DNA of 60,422 nt from CAMAVH01 sp036500145 (lineage in GTDB: Bacteria > Pseudomonadota > Alphaproteobacteria > SMXQ01). Below, in pieces: positions 16,773 through 24,938 of the stretch (position 1 is its first letter; the number at the start of each line of letters is the position of its first letter). The notes beneath the pieces were generated by a model that saw only the letters and a list, made by a program, of their open reading frames with translations, made no database searches and was not told the DNA's origin. A program made the position numbers and the translations under genes. Location of the stretch: positions 1-60,422 of the forward strand of contig DASYCO010000062.1 of the NCBI GenBank assembly GCA_036500145.1, in the 5' to 3' direction.

Positions 16773-17177
16773 TTACTCGGCAGTTCCCTGGGCGGCGCCT
16801 TGAGAGGCGAGGCGCGCCTCGCGGTCCTTCGGCAGCCTGTCGGTCGGCGCGAGCATCAGACGCTCCACCGGCTTGCCTTCGATGAGATGGCTCTGCAGGA
16901 TCTCGTCGATGTCCTCGCGGGTCTTGTAGGTGTACCAGTAGCCCTGCGGATAGATGACCATCGTCGGCCCCATCTCGCAGCGCTCCATGCAGCCGGAGGG
17001 ATTGACGCGCACCTCCTTGAGCCCGAGCTGGCGGGCGCGCTTGGTCATGTAGGCGAGCATCTCGACCGAACCCTTGGCGCTGCAGCAGCCGCGCGGATGG
17101 TCTTCCGGCCGCACGTTCTGGCAGAGGAAGACATGCTGTTCGTAGAACGTCTTCGGTTCGGGTTGGACCTTGCTCAT
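16773..17177 (-). CDS. Thioredoxin-like [2Fe-2S] ferredoxin
   Basis: A 134-residue Shethna-type ferredoxin. Candidate cluster cysteines are Cys19, Cys31/Cys32, Cys63 and Cys67 (SGCMERCEMGP). It is closely similar to the N-terminal 105 residues of the downstream reductase: both have FYE-HVF-C, the HPR-CC pair, SGC-ERCE-GPT and VIYP-G-WY. The two genes lie 35 bp apart on one strand and are almost certainly cotranscribed. It may be a soluble electron carrier for the reductase or a partner oxygenase. The acidic E-D-I-D-E-I-L segment and the tail after residue 105 are not shared with any catalytic domain. Confidence 0.88.
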   Translation of the reverse strand: MSKVQPEPKTFYEQHVFLCQNVRPEDHPRGCCSAKGSVEMLAYMTKRARQLGLKEVRVNPSGCMERCEMGPTMVIYPQGYWYTYKTREDIDEILQSHLIEGKPVERLMLAPTDRLPKDREARLASQGAAQGTAE

Positions 17178-17575
17178 GGCGGCGCTTTCCCTGGCTGCGA
17201 AAGTGGCTGGCGGCGGCGCGCCGGATAAATGGCGGCGAAGCCGTTATAAAAAATCCGTCCTGTGGGAACGGCCCAGCGCCGCGGCGACGTCGCGGGCCGA
17301 CATCCCGAGCGGCGGCTGCGGCGCGGCAGGCGGGCGCAAAATAACGGACAACCGCCCAGCCTGTCCATGGCCGCGCCCCCATGGCGCGACAACGTAAAGG
17401 CCTTGCAGACATAAGGTTTTTCGATGGTTTTGCAAGCCAGCCCTGCGAATGAGACGCAAGGCGCGCGCGCCTTGCCGGCGGGAACCGCCATTCGCAAAGG
17501 CAACTCAGGGGCTTACTCGCAGCTGCGGCCCGGAGATCGTCCGGGCCGCAGGGATAGGCGGCTAGCTCTTGGGCC
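17178..17575. other. Intergenic region, 398 bp
   Basis: It contains the promoter of the ferredoxin-reductase pair on the minus strand and, at its right side, a hairpin (17523-17551) beyond the end of the DUF4340 gene. Cys/Arg-rich frames here (17174-17503 minus) have no ribosome site and are rejected. Confidence 0.5.
17523..17551 (-). terminator. Hairpin after the ABC operon, no T-run
   Basis: Perfect 11-bp stem (17523-17533 and 17541-17551) with a 7-base loop, 25 bp downstream of the DUF4340 stop codon. There is no T-run on either side, so termination is only suggested. Confidence 0.45.
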
Positions 17576-18619
17576 CTAGCTCTTCGGCTTGGGCTGGATC
17601 AGGTCGTCGAGGGTCTTGCGCAGGTTGCCGAGCTCGTAGGACGGCAGCGAATAGACCCAGGCGGCGTTGCGCGCGTTGATGGCGGCGGCTTCCTTGGCGA
17701 TCGCCTCGTCGGCGTTGCCGGCCTGCGGGCTGGCCTTGATGGCGGCCCAGGTCTTGCCGTCGGCGTCGGCGAGCCAGAGGTCGACCTTCAGGCCGTCGAA
17801 GGTGGCGAACTCGGCGTAAGGCTGGCCGGTCGTGGCGACGGGCTGCTTGGCGGCCGGGCGCACGTCCTCGAAGCTCAGCTGCTGGATGACGCGGGCGACG
17901 TCCTCGGAGCCGAACACGTCCTTGGTCTCGTAGTTGGCCGGCATGCCGTCGATGGCGTAGTCGCGGTCGTCCGCCTTGGTCTTGAAGACATGGACGCGGC
18001 CGCCCTTGGCCGGCTTGTTGAGCCAGGCGTCGCGGATGCGCGGCAGGTCGATGGTAAGCACCTGCGCGTCGACCCAGCCGAGGCGGGCGGTCGGCAGGTC
18101 CACCTTGCCGCGCACGAGCCAGGCGCGCGGCTCGCTGGGCAGGCGGGCGTAGAGGCTTTCCTGGCCGGCCGTGGCGTTCTTCACGCGGCCGACGATGACG
18201 TCCGCCAGCGTCTTGCCGGCGCCGTCGAGGATCTGCAGGCGCGAGGACTTGGCGTCGGCGCTCGTCGGGTCGTTGAGGTCGAGCTTGTCGTAGAGCTCGG
18301 GGCGCTGCGTCTTGGGCTCGAAGGTCTGGAAGCGCGACGGGCCGAGGATCGCCTCGTTCACCTGGGCGGGGAAGGCCGGGTAGCCGGCCAGCTCGGCGAC
18401 GGTCCAAGTGTCGCCGTCCTTGACGATGTCGGTCGTCTCGCCGGCGTGGGTCCAGACGATCTTGGCGGCGCTGTCGGTGGACTTGGCGAGCGTCGGCAGC
18501 AGCGTCGTGCCGGGCGCGCGGGCGGCAGGCCCGCTGTTGCCGGTGACGAGCAGGATGACGACCGCGACGACGGCGATCAGGGTGGCGAGGGCGAGGCCGA
18601 GAAAGGCGCGAAGGTTCAT
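17576..18619 (-). CDS. DUF4340 domain protein of a Gld-like ABC operon
   Basis: A 347-residue protein with one N-terminal membrane helix (residues 5-26) and a large periplasmic DUF4340 region: I-V-K-D-G-D-T-W-T-V near residue 67, then repeated beta segments with S-R-L-Q-I-L-D and ARLPSEPRAWLV. DUF4340 proteins regularly occur as the last gene of operons with an ABC-2 permease, an ATPase and a GldG-like protein, where they are thought to form the extracytoplasmic part of the complex. It lies 11 bp downstream of the GldG-like gene. Substrate and function in non-gliding proteobacteria are unknown. Confidence 0.88.
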   Translation of the reverse strand: MNLRAFLGLALATLIAVVAVVILLVTGNSGPAARAPGTTLLPTLAKSTDSAAKIVWTHAGETTDIVKDGDTWTVAELAGYPAFPAQVNEAILGPSRFQTFEPKTQRPELYDKLDLNDPTSADAKSSRLQILDGAGKTLADVIVGRVKNATAGQESLYARLPSEPRAWLVRGKVDLPTARLGWVDAQVLTIDLPRIRDAWLNKPAKGGRVHVFKTKADDRDYAIDGMPANYETKDVFGSEDVARVIQQLSFEDVRPAAKQPVATTGQPYAEFATFDGLKVDLWLADADGKTWAAIKASPQAGNADEAIAKEAAAINARNAAWVYSLPSYELGNLRKTLDDLIQPKPKS

Positions 18620-18630
18620 GGCGGGTCTCC

Positions 18631-20628
18631 TTACGCCTTAGCCGAGAGGGTGGCGCGCCGGCGGCGACGCAGGCGCCAGACGCCGAGCCCGATGGCGAAG
18701 AGCGCCACGAGCAGCGGGATGGCGGCGATGTCGAAGAACCACAGGCGGGTCTTCAGCCGGTCGATGTCGCTGCGCAGCTCGAGCTGCACGCTGCGCAGGT
18801 CGCGGCGGATGGTCAGCAGCTCGCCCTTGAACTTGTCGATCTCTTCCTGCTGCGCGGGAGAGAGCGTGACCTGGCCGCCCTGGGCGTTGGCCGCCTGGCC
18901 GGGGCGCTGCAGGTCGGCGAGCTTCTTCTCGGTCTCATCGCGGCGCGTCTGCAGCTCCTGCTCCTTGGCGCGCAGCCGCGTCTCGGCATCGCGCTGCAGG
19001 GCCTCGACGCGCTCGAACGGGCGCTGCGACACGCCGCGCGAACGCAGGCCGATCAGGTCGTTGGAGCCGGTGAGGTTGTCGAGCGCGTTGGTCACGAAGT
19101 CCATGTTGTTGGACGTCGGCGTCGCTACCGGCGTGCCAAACAGGTCCTGCATCTGCACCCAGAAGCGGTCCTGCAGCATGTCGGTGTCGGCGATGACGAC
19201 GGCCTGGATCGGGCCCTTCGATTCCATCAGCTGCGGCTTGGCGGGAGCAGCGGGCTCGGCAGGCTTGGCGGCGGCGTCCGGCTTCTTCGCGGCGTCCTCG
19301 CCCTCTTTCGGCTCGTCCTTCGGGATGCCGTTCGGGAAGGCGGTCTTCACCGGGCCGCTGATGCGCGCGGCGATGGTGAAGGGCGTGCCCGTCGGCTTGA
19401 AGTCCTGCAGGATGCCCTGGAAGTCCGGCCGCCCGCCCTTGATCTTGTCGATGTCGATCAGCGCCGACTTCGGGCTGGTCTGGATCAGCGGCGTGAAGGT
19501 GGTGGTGGCGCCCTGCTTGGCGCTTAGCGCGCCCGGCGAGGTGAGCTGCATCAGCTCGATGCCGTTGGCGATCAGGTCGGTGGTCGAGAAGTTCGCCGGG
19601 CGCAGGATTTGCCAGACGGGATATTCGACCGCCTGCGGGCGCGTCTCGGTGCCGCCGTTGACGCGGCGCGCGGTGACCATGTCGCCGGCCGTCTTGCCGT
19701 CGGGCATCTCGACGCCCCAGGCGTCGAACAGCGGCTTCAGGTTGGAGGCGCTGTTGACCGGCTTGGCGCCGGGGCCCATGGAGCGTTCGGCGACTTCCGA
19801 CAGCGGGTCGACCATGGCGAGGACGCGGCCGCCGCCCAGCGCGAACTGGTCGATGGCGTACATCGCCTTGTTGCTGATGTCGGCGGGATGGATGACGAGC
19901 AGCACGTCGACGCCGGCGGGAATCTCCGCCGAGTCCATCGGCACGTCGCGCAGGTCGAACAGCTGCTGCAGGTGGTCGAGCAGCTGCCAGGGGCGCGCCA
20001 GCGCGGGGTTGAGGCGCGCCATCATGGTGCCCGGATAGCCCTTGAGCGGCAGGGCCGACATGATGCCGATGACCTTGCGCTTCGGGTTCGCCAGGTTGTG
20101 GACCAGCTTGGTCAGGTCGTATTCGAGGAAGGCCTCGCGGTCCGGCGAGAAGAAGGGAATCTGCTCGACGTCGTCGGTCGAGTTGCTGCCGGCGAGGCCG
20201 AAGTAGACGCTCTCGCCGCTGCTGTTGAGCGGCAGGCCCTGCAGGCCGGCGGCGACCGCCTGGTCCTCGGCGTCGGAGAAGGGCACCGGCTCGATCATCT
20301 CGAGGTGGAGCTTGCCGCGCGACAGCGTGGCGTACTGCTTGAGCAGGTCGCGCACGCGCGTGGCGTACTTGCCGACGTTGGGCAGCTGGTTGCCGAGGTT
20401 CGGCGAGTAGTAGAAGCGCAGCGTGATCGGCTCGTCGATCTTCGACAGCACGGCGTAGGTGCCGGGCGACAGCGTGAACAGCTTGTCGGAGGTCAGGTCG
20501 ACCTGCGCGTTCGACAGGGTGCTGCGCGCCAGGATGTTGACCGAGAGGAACAGGACGACGGCGAGCGCCAGGCCGGCGAAGGCCAGGGCGTTGACGTTGA
20601 CGCGCGAGCTTTGGGTTTTGTTCGCCAT
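18631..20628 (-). CDS. GldG-like ABC transporter auxiliary protein
   Basis: A 665-residue protein: membrane helix near residues 13-35, then an ABC_transp_aux (GldG) periplasmic domain with VDLTSDKLFTLSPGT, ITLRFYYSPN and GGRVLAMVDP. An Ala/Pro/Lys-rich linker follows near residues 420-445. A long coiled coil lies at about 540-620 (EALQRDAETRLRAKEQELQ and later repeats). A C-terminal helix (640-655) is followed by an RRRRR stop-transfer. The start at 20628 lies 2 bp after the permease stop, so translation is likely coupled. It is a core part of the Gld-like complex with the genes on both sides. Confidence 0.9.
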   Translation of the reverse strand: MANKTQSSRVNVNALAFAGLALAVVLFLSVNILARSTLSNAQVDLTSDKLFTLSPGTYAVLSKIDEPITLRFYYSPNLGNQLPNVGKYATRVRDLLKQYATLSRGKLHLEMIEPVPFSDAEDQAVAAGLQGLPLNSSGESVYFGLAGSNSTDDVEQIPFFSPDREAFLEYDLTKLVHNLANPKRKVIGIMSALPLKGYPGTMMARLNPALARPWQLLDHLQQLFDLRDVPMDSAEIPAGVDVLLVIHPADISNKAMYAIDQFALGGGRVLAMVDPLSEVAERSMGPGAKPVNSASNLKPLFDAWGVEMPDGKTAGDMVTARRVNGGTETRPQAVEYPVWQILRPANFSTTDLIANGIELMQLTSPGALSAKQGATTTFTPLIQTSPKSALIDIDKIKGGRPDFQGILQDFKPTGTPFTIAARISGPVKTAFPNGIPKDEPKEGEDAAKKPDAAAKPAEPAAPAKPQLMESKGPIQAVVIADTDMLQDRFWVQMQDLFGTPVATPTSNNMDFVTNALDNLTGSNDLIGLRSRGVSQRPFERVEALQRDAETRLRAKEQELQTRRDETEKKLADLQRPGQAANAQGGQVTLSPAQQEEIDKFKGELLTIRRDLRSVQLELRSDIDRLKTRLWFFDIAAIPLLVALFAIGLGVWRLRRRRRATLSAKA

Positions 20629-20630
20629 GA

Positions 20631-21365
20631 TCAACGCGCCTTGTAGAGATTGACGAGAAGGACGTTGGCGAAGAGGAACAGCGCCATGACCGAGCCGAAG
20701 AAGACGACGCTCACCAGGTCGATAACGCCCTTCGAGATGGATTCGAAGTTCGCCATGAAGCTGAGGCTCGAGATCGCCTCGACGACGCCGGGCGGCGCCC
20801 AGTCGGTGAAGAAGTTCAGCACCAGCGAGGTGCCGCTCACCGTGAACAGCAGGCAGACGACGGCGGAAAGCACGAAGGCGATGACCTGGTTCTTGGTCAG
20901 GGCCGAGAAGCAGGCGCCGATCGCGAGGTAGGAGCCGGCCATGAAGAAGCTGCCGACGTAGCTCGCGAAGATCACGCCGTTGTCGGGCGCGCCGAGGTAG
21001 TTGACGGTGATCCACAGCGGGAAGGTCAGGGCCAGCGCGATGCCGGCGAAGGTCCAGGCGGCGAGGAACTTGGCGATCACGGCCTGGGCCGGCGTCAGCG
21101 GCAGGGTGAGCAGCAGCTCGACGGTGCCGCTCTTGCGCTCTTCCGACCACATGCGCATCGAGATGGCCGGCACCAGCAGCAGGTAGAGCCAGGGGTGGAA
21201 GAGGAAGAAGGGCGCGAGGTCGGCCTGGCCGCGCTCGAAGAAGTTGCCCATGAAGAAGGTCATCGCGCCGGCGAGCGACAGGAAGATGACGATGAAGACA
21301 TAGGCCAGCGGCGTCGCGAAATAGGCGGCCAGCTCGCGTTTGTAGACGGTGTAGAGCGCGCTCAT
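20631..21365 (-). CDS. ABC-2 type permease (GldF-like)
   Basis: A 244-residue membrane protein with six helices. The first is preceded by the typical Y-K-R-E-L-A-A-Y-F-A-T-P-L-A-Y motif. Between helices 2 and 3 lies the coupling segment RMWSEERKSGTVELLLTLPL, the signature of the NosY/GldF permease group. It starts 30 bp after the ATPase stop and is followed after 2 bp by the GldG-like gene. It forms the membrane channel of the transporter. Confidence 0.9.
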   Translation of the reverse strand: MSALYTVYKRELAAYFATPLAYVFIVIFLSLAGAMTFFMGNFFERGQADLAPFFLFHPWLYLLLVPAISMRMWSEERKSGTVELLLTLPLTPAQAVIAKFLAAWTFAGIALALTFPLWITVNYLGAPDNGVIFASYVGSFFMAGSYLAIGACFSALTKNQVIAFVLSAVVCLLFTVSGTSLVLNFFTDWAPPGVVEAISSLSFMANFESISKGVIDLVSVVFFGSVMALFLFANVLLVNLYKAR

Positions 21366-21395
21366 GATGTGATCGTCCTCAGGCGGCTGCGCCGT

Positions 21396-22358
21396 TCAGG
21401 CGGCGGTTTGGGCGAGAATCTCGGCGTCGGAGGCGCCGCCGGTCAGCATGCGGAAGACGTCGTCGAGGCGGCCGCGCTCCTGGCGGATCTCGCGGATGTC
21501 CGTGGCGCGGATGCGCGCCGCGGCGCGCACGGCGTCGAACACGTCGAGGCCGCTGGCGGCCCGCACGAACAGGCCGTCGGGCTCGATCTCGACGCCGGCG
21601 ACGCCGGCGACCTGGCGCAGCGTCGGCGCGAGGGCCGAAGCCGCGTCGCGCGAGGTCTTGATGACGATGCCGTTGTGGCGCGGCGAGCGCGCCTGCAGGG
21701 AGGCGGGCGTGCCGTCGGCGACGACGCGGCCGTGCGCGATGATGAGCGCGCGCGAGCAGATCGCCTCGACTTCCTCGAGGATGTGCGTCGAGATGACGAT
21801 GGCCTTGTGCGGCGCCATCTGCTGGATCAGCGCGCGCACCTCGTGCTTCTGGTTCGGGTCGAGGCCGTCGGTCGGCTCGTCGAGCACCAGCACGTCGGGA
21901 TCGTGCAGCAGGGCCTGGGCGAGGCCGACGCGGCGCTTGTAGCCGCGCGACAGGGTCTCGATGGGCTGCTCCAGCACGTCGGCGAGGTTGGTCTGGTCGG
22001 CGGCGCGGTCGATGCGGGCGCGCTTGTCGGCGCCGGAGAAGCCGCGCATGTCGGCGATGAAGGCGAGGAAGCTGCGCGGCGTCATGTCGGAATAGGAAGG
22101 CGCGCCTTCGGGCATGTAGCCGAGGCGGCGCTTGGCTTCGAGCGGGTGCGTCGCGACGTCGTAGCCGCAGACGACGGCGCGGCCTTCGTCGGCAGGCAGG
22201 AAGCCCGTCAGCATCTTCATGGTGGTGGACTTGCCGGCGCCGTTGGGGCCGAGAAAGCCCAGAACCTCGCCGCGCGCGACCTCGAAGGAAACCCGGTCCA
22301 CGGCCTTGATCGGGCCGAACGTCTTGCTCAGCCCTTCGATGGCAATCATCGTCGTCAT
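21396..22358 (-). CDS. ABC transporter ATPase (GldA-like)
   Basis: A 320-residue nucleotide-binding subunit. Walker A is GPNGAGKS at 37-44. The ABC signature is degenerate, L-S-R-G-Y-K-R-R-V-G instead of LSGGQ, a form common in this subfamily. Walker B is V-L-V-L-D-E-P with T-D-G-L-D-P-N-Q following, and the H-loop appears as V-I-S-T-H-I-L-E-E. A C-terminal extension of about 90 residues is typical of GldA/NosF-type ATPases. ATG 22358 is the first gene of the four-gene operon; a second ATG nine bases later is an alternative start. Confidence 0.92.
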   Translation of the reverse strand: MTTMIAIEGLSKTFGPIKAVDRVSFEVARGEVLGFLGPNGAGKSTTMKMLTGFLPADEGRAVVCGYDVATHPLEAKRRLGYMPEGAPSYSDMTPRSFLAFIADMRGFSGADKRARIDRAADQTNLADVLEQPIETLSRGYKRRVGLAQALLHDPDVLVLDEPTDGLDPNQKHEVRALIQQMAPHKAIVISTHILEEVEAICSRALIIAHGRVVADGTPASLQARSPRHNGIVIKTSRDAASALAPTLRQVAGVAGVEIEPDGLFVRAASGLDVFDAVRAAARIRATDIREIRQERGRLDDVFRMLTGGASDAEILAQTAA

Positions 22359-22593
22359 CCCACCATTCCCTTGCGCTGAATTATGAATTTCGCCAAGCGC
22401 TTAGCCGGCCTTGAGAAAGCCGGGGACAGATTCATAAGGGCCTTTGGCGGCTTTGCAAGGACCGAATGGTCGAGGGCCGGGCGGCCCTTTCGCCTGGTCC
22501 CCGGCCCGCCTCTCGTTCGGCCCCAAGCCCAGCCGGGGTAGTCGCCAATCTTGGCGGCTTTGCGGCAGAGCCTTCACATGCGCGTGAGGACGC

Positions 22594-23811
22594 CTAGGGA
22601 CCGGCGACGACCTTCTCGTCGTGCAGGCGGCCGATTTCGCCGGACGACAGGCCGAGCAGCTCGGCGAGGATCTCGTCCGTATGGGCGCCGAGGCGCGGGG
22701 CCGGCTGCGGGTCGAGCCGTCCGTGGCTGGCGAAGGCGAGCGGCGAGCCCGGCGTCAGCACGTTGCCGACGCCCGGATGGTCGACGGTCTTGAACATCGG
22801 GTTGGCCGGCGAGCAGCGCGGGTCGGCGGCGACCATCTCGGCGAAGCTCTGATAGGGGCCCCAGCAGGCGCTGGTGGCGTCCAGCGCCGCGGCGGCGGCG
22901 GCAAGGTCGCGCGCGGCGATCCAGGGCTCGAGCAGGCCAGCGATCTCCTCGCGGGCGCGGAAGCGGTTGCCTTCGTCGTCGAGGTCGAGCTGCAGGCGCG
23001 CGGCGAGCGCCGCCGCCTCGGCTGCGAGGCCGGTCGACTTCAGCAGGCTCTTCCACTGGCGCTCGGTGAGCGCGATGAGCATGACGCGCCGGCCGTCGCG
23101 CGTCGTGAAGTCGCGGCCGAAGCCGCCATAGAGATAGTTGCCGTAGCGCGGGCGTTCCGCGCCGTTCACCTGCACTTCGCCGATGAAGCCGAGGTTGCCG
23201 GCCATGGCGTAGGCGACGTCGGACAGCGCCAGGGTCACGAGCTGGCCTTCGCCGGTCTTCAGGCGATGGCGCTCGGCGGCGAGCAGGCCGCTCGCGGCGG
23301 TGACGCCGGTGATGGCGTCCCACGCCGGCAGCACATGGTTGACCGGCTCCTGCTCAGTCGCAGGTCCGGTGACGTAGGGAAAGCCGACGGCGCAGTTGAC
23401 GGTGTAGTCGACCGCCGTGCTGCCGTCGTGATGGCCGGTGACGGCGAGCATGACGAGGTCGGCGCGCTTCGCCTTTAGCCTCTCGTAGTCGAGCCAGCCG
23501 CGCGCCGGGAAGTTCGTCAGGAACAGGCCGGCATTCTCACCCGGCGCGGTGATGAGCGCGGTGGCGATCTCCTGGCCCTTGGGCGAGGCGAGGTCGAGCG
23601 CGATGGACTTCTTGCCCTTGTTGAGCCCGGCCCAGAACAGGCTGGCGCCGTTCTGGTTCAGCGGCCAGCGGCCGTAGTCGAGGCCGCCGCCGATGGGATC
23701 GAAGCGGATCACCTCGGCGCCCATCTGCGCCAGCGTCATGCCGCCCAAGGGGGCCGCGACGAAGGCGGAGCCTTCGACGACGCGCAGGCCGGCGAGAATG
23801 CCTTTATTCAT
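22594..23811 (-). CDS. mct: 2-methylfumaryl-CoA isomerase (mesaconyl-CoA C1-C4 CoA transferase)
   Basis: A 405-residue family III (CaiB/BaiF) CoA transferase. From memory it matches the Chloroflexus Mct protein unusually closely: GLRVVEGSAFVAAPLGGMTL, then FDPIGGGLDY, L-F-W-A-G-L-N-K-G-K, TNFPARGWL, VNHVLPAWD, and the tail GRLHDEKVVAGP. The catalytic Asp falls at residue 165 (PAWD), the same number as in the characterised enzyme. Mct moves CoA within mesaconate, turning mesaconyl-C1-CoA into mesaconyl-C4-CoA in the 3-hydroxypropionate bi-cycle and its partial forms. The hydratase gene lies 30 bp upstream on the same strand, which supports the pathway call. Confidence 0.87.
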   Translation of the reverse strand: MNKGILAGLRVVEGSAFVAAPLGGMTLAQMGAEVIRFDPIGGGLDYGRWPLNQNGASLFWAGLNKGKKSIALDLASPKGQEIATALITAPGENAGLFLTNFPARGWLDYERLKAKRADLVMLAVTGHHDGSTAVDYTVNCAVGFPYVTGPATEQEPVNHVLPAWDAITGVTAASGLLAAERHRLKTGEGQLVTLALSDVAYAMAGNLGFIGEVQVNGAERPRYGNYLYGGFGRDFTTRDGRRVMLIALTERQWKSLLKSTGLAAEAAALAARLQLDLDDEGNRFRAREEIAGLLEPWIAARDLAAAAAALDATSACWGPYQSFAEMVAADPRCSPANPMFKTVDHPGVGNVLTPGSPLAFASHGRLDPQPAPRLGAHTDEILAELLGLSSGEIGRLHDEKVVAGP

Positions 23812-23841
23812 TGGCTTTACGCCATGCTCGTTTTGCCATGG

Positions 23842-24882
23842 CTATGCCATGAGGGCGACGACGCGCCAGTCGAGCACCTCGGCGCCCTGCGACTGGCCGA
23901 CGCGGATCGCTTCCAGCCCGCGTTCGGCGGTGACGATGGCGCGCAGGTCGACGAGCGCGCCGCCGTTCTCGAGCGGCGTCACGCCTTCGACGCCGAGGCG
24001 CGTCGACAGCATGTCGCCTTCGAACACGGGCGCCAGATGGTCGCAGCCGCGCCAGGCGATGAGGGTGACGATGTTGGGCAGCGCGCGGACGATCTGCGCG
24101 CTGGCGATGCCGATGGCATGGCCGCCGAAGATCAGCCGCGTGCCGTAGATGCTGGCCGCCGCGTCGAAATGCGTCATCGCCATGTTGAGCGTGAGCCGCG
24201 CGATCTCGGGCGCGACGCTGACCGAATCGCGCGCTTCGATGTTGTAGCGCGTGCCGCGCTTCACATCCGCTGCGTGCAGGCCCGGCAGGCGGCGGAAGGC
24301 GTCGAGGTTCCAGTGCGCGGGCACGGCGGCGCGCAGGTCGGCGTCGGCGATCTCGGCGGGAATGGCGTCGAGGCTGTCGGCGTGTCCCGTCGCGGCGTTG
24401 GGGTCGCGGCAGGCGACCATCGGGCAGCGCCAGAAGCGCAGCACCGTCTCGTCGCGCTGGTTGGTGGTGACGATCTCCAGGCCGACGAGGCCGGTGGCGG
24501 CGCGGCCGGGCTTCGGCGCGTTCTGCTTCAGCGCCACCACCTTGGTGACGGTGCTCAGCGTGTCGCCGATGAAGACCGGCTGGCGCAGCACGAGGCCGCG
24601 GTAGAACAGGTTGGCCTTGACGCGGAACGACGCCCAGGTGGTCTGGCCGATCGCCATGTTGGCGACGAGCATGGGATGCACGAGGGCGCGCGGCTCTTCG
24701 GTGACGGTGGCGGACAGGCCATGGTCGAGCGGCAGGCGCATGCGGTCGCCGATGGCCGCCATGTGCAGCGCGGCGTGGCCGTCGGTGATCGTCACCGCCG
24801 GCGTGTCGGCGATGGCCTGGCCGACCGCGAGGTCTTCGAACCACGGCCCGCCAACGTTGATGACGTCGTTTTCTGCGCTCAT
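23842..24882 (-). CDS. mch: Mesaconyl-CoA hydratase / beta-methylmalyl-CoA dehydratase-like (double MaoC)
   Basis: A 346-residue protein with two hot-dog (MaoC-like) domains, the length and layout of Mch from the ethylmalonyl-CoA pathway and the 3-hydroxypropionate bi-cycle. Shared blocks include I-T-D-G-H-A-A-L near residue 32, I-G-D-T-L-S-T-V-T-K-V-V-A-L-K-Q-N near 105-120, V-L-R-F-W-R-C-P-M-V near 150, and a C-terminal domain with HFDAAASIYGTRLIFGGH. Mch interconverts erythro-beta-methylmalyl-CoA and mesaconyl-C1-CoA, which is exactly the Mct substrate. The start at 24882 has a G-rich ribosome site. The symbol is inferred from family plus the mct neighbour; a related MaoC specificity is possible. 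Confidence 0.75.
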   Translation of the reverse strand: MSAENDVINVGGPWFEDLAVGQAIADTPAVTITDGHAALHMAAIGDRMRLPLDHGLSATVTEEPRALVHPMLVANMAIGQTTWASFRVKANLFYRGLVLRQPVFIGDTLSTVTKVVALKQNAPKPGRAATGLVGLEIVTTNQRDETVLRFWRCPMVACRDPNAATGHADSLDAIPAEIADADLRAAVPAHWNLDAFRRLPGLHAADVKRGTRYNIEARDSVSVAPEIARLTLNMAMTHFDAAASIYGTRLIFGGHAIGIASAQIVRALPNIVTLIAWRGCDHLAPVFEGDMLSTRLGVEGVTPLENGGALVDLRAIVTAERGLEAIRVGQSQGAEVLDWRVVALMA

Positions 24883-24938
24883 TGCCTGCCCCTGTCGTTG
24901 CTTCTACTTATGGCAGAAAACCCCGTCCGGTAAAGGCT

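Noticed and set aside
17174..17503. Cys/Arg-rich minus-strand frame upstream of the ferredoxin gene
   Set aside because: No ribosome site, no family resemblance, and it covers the expected promoter region.
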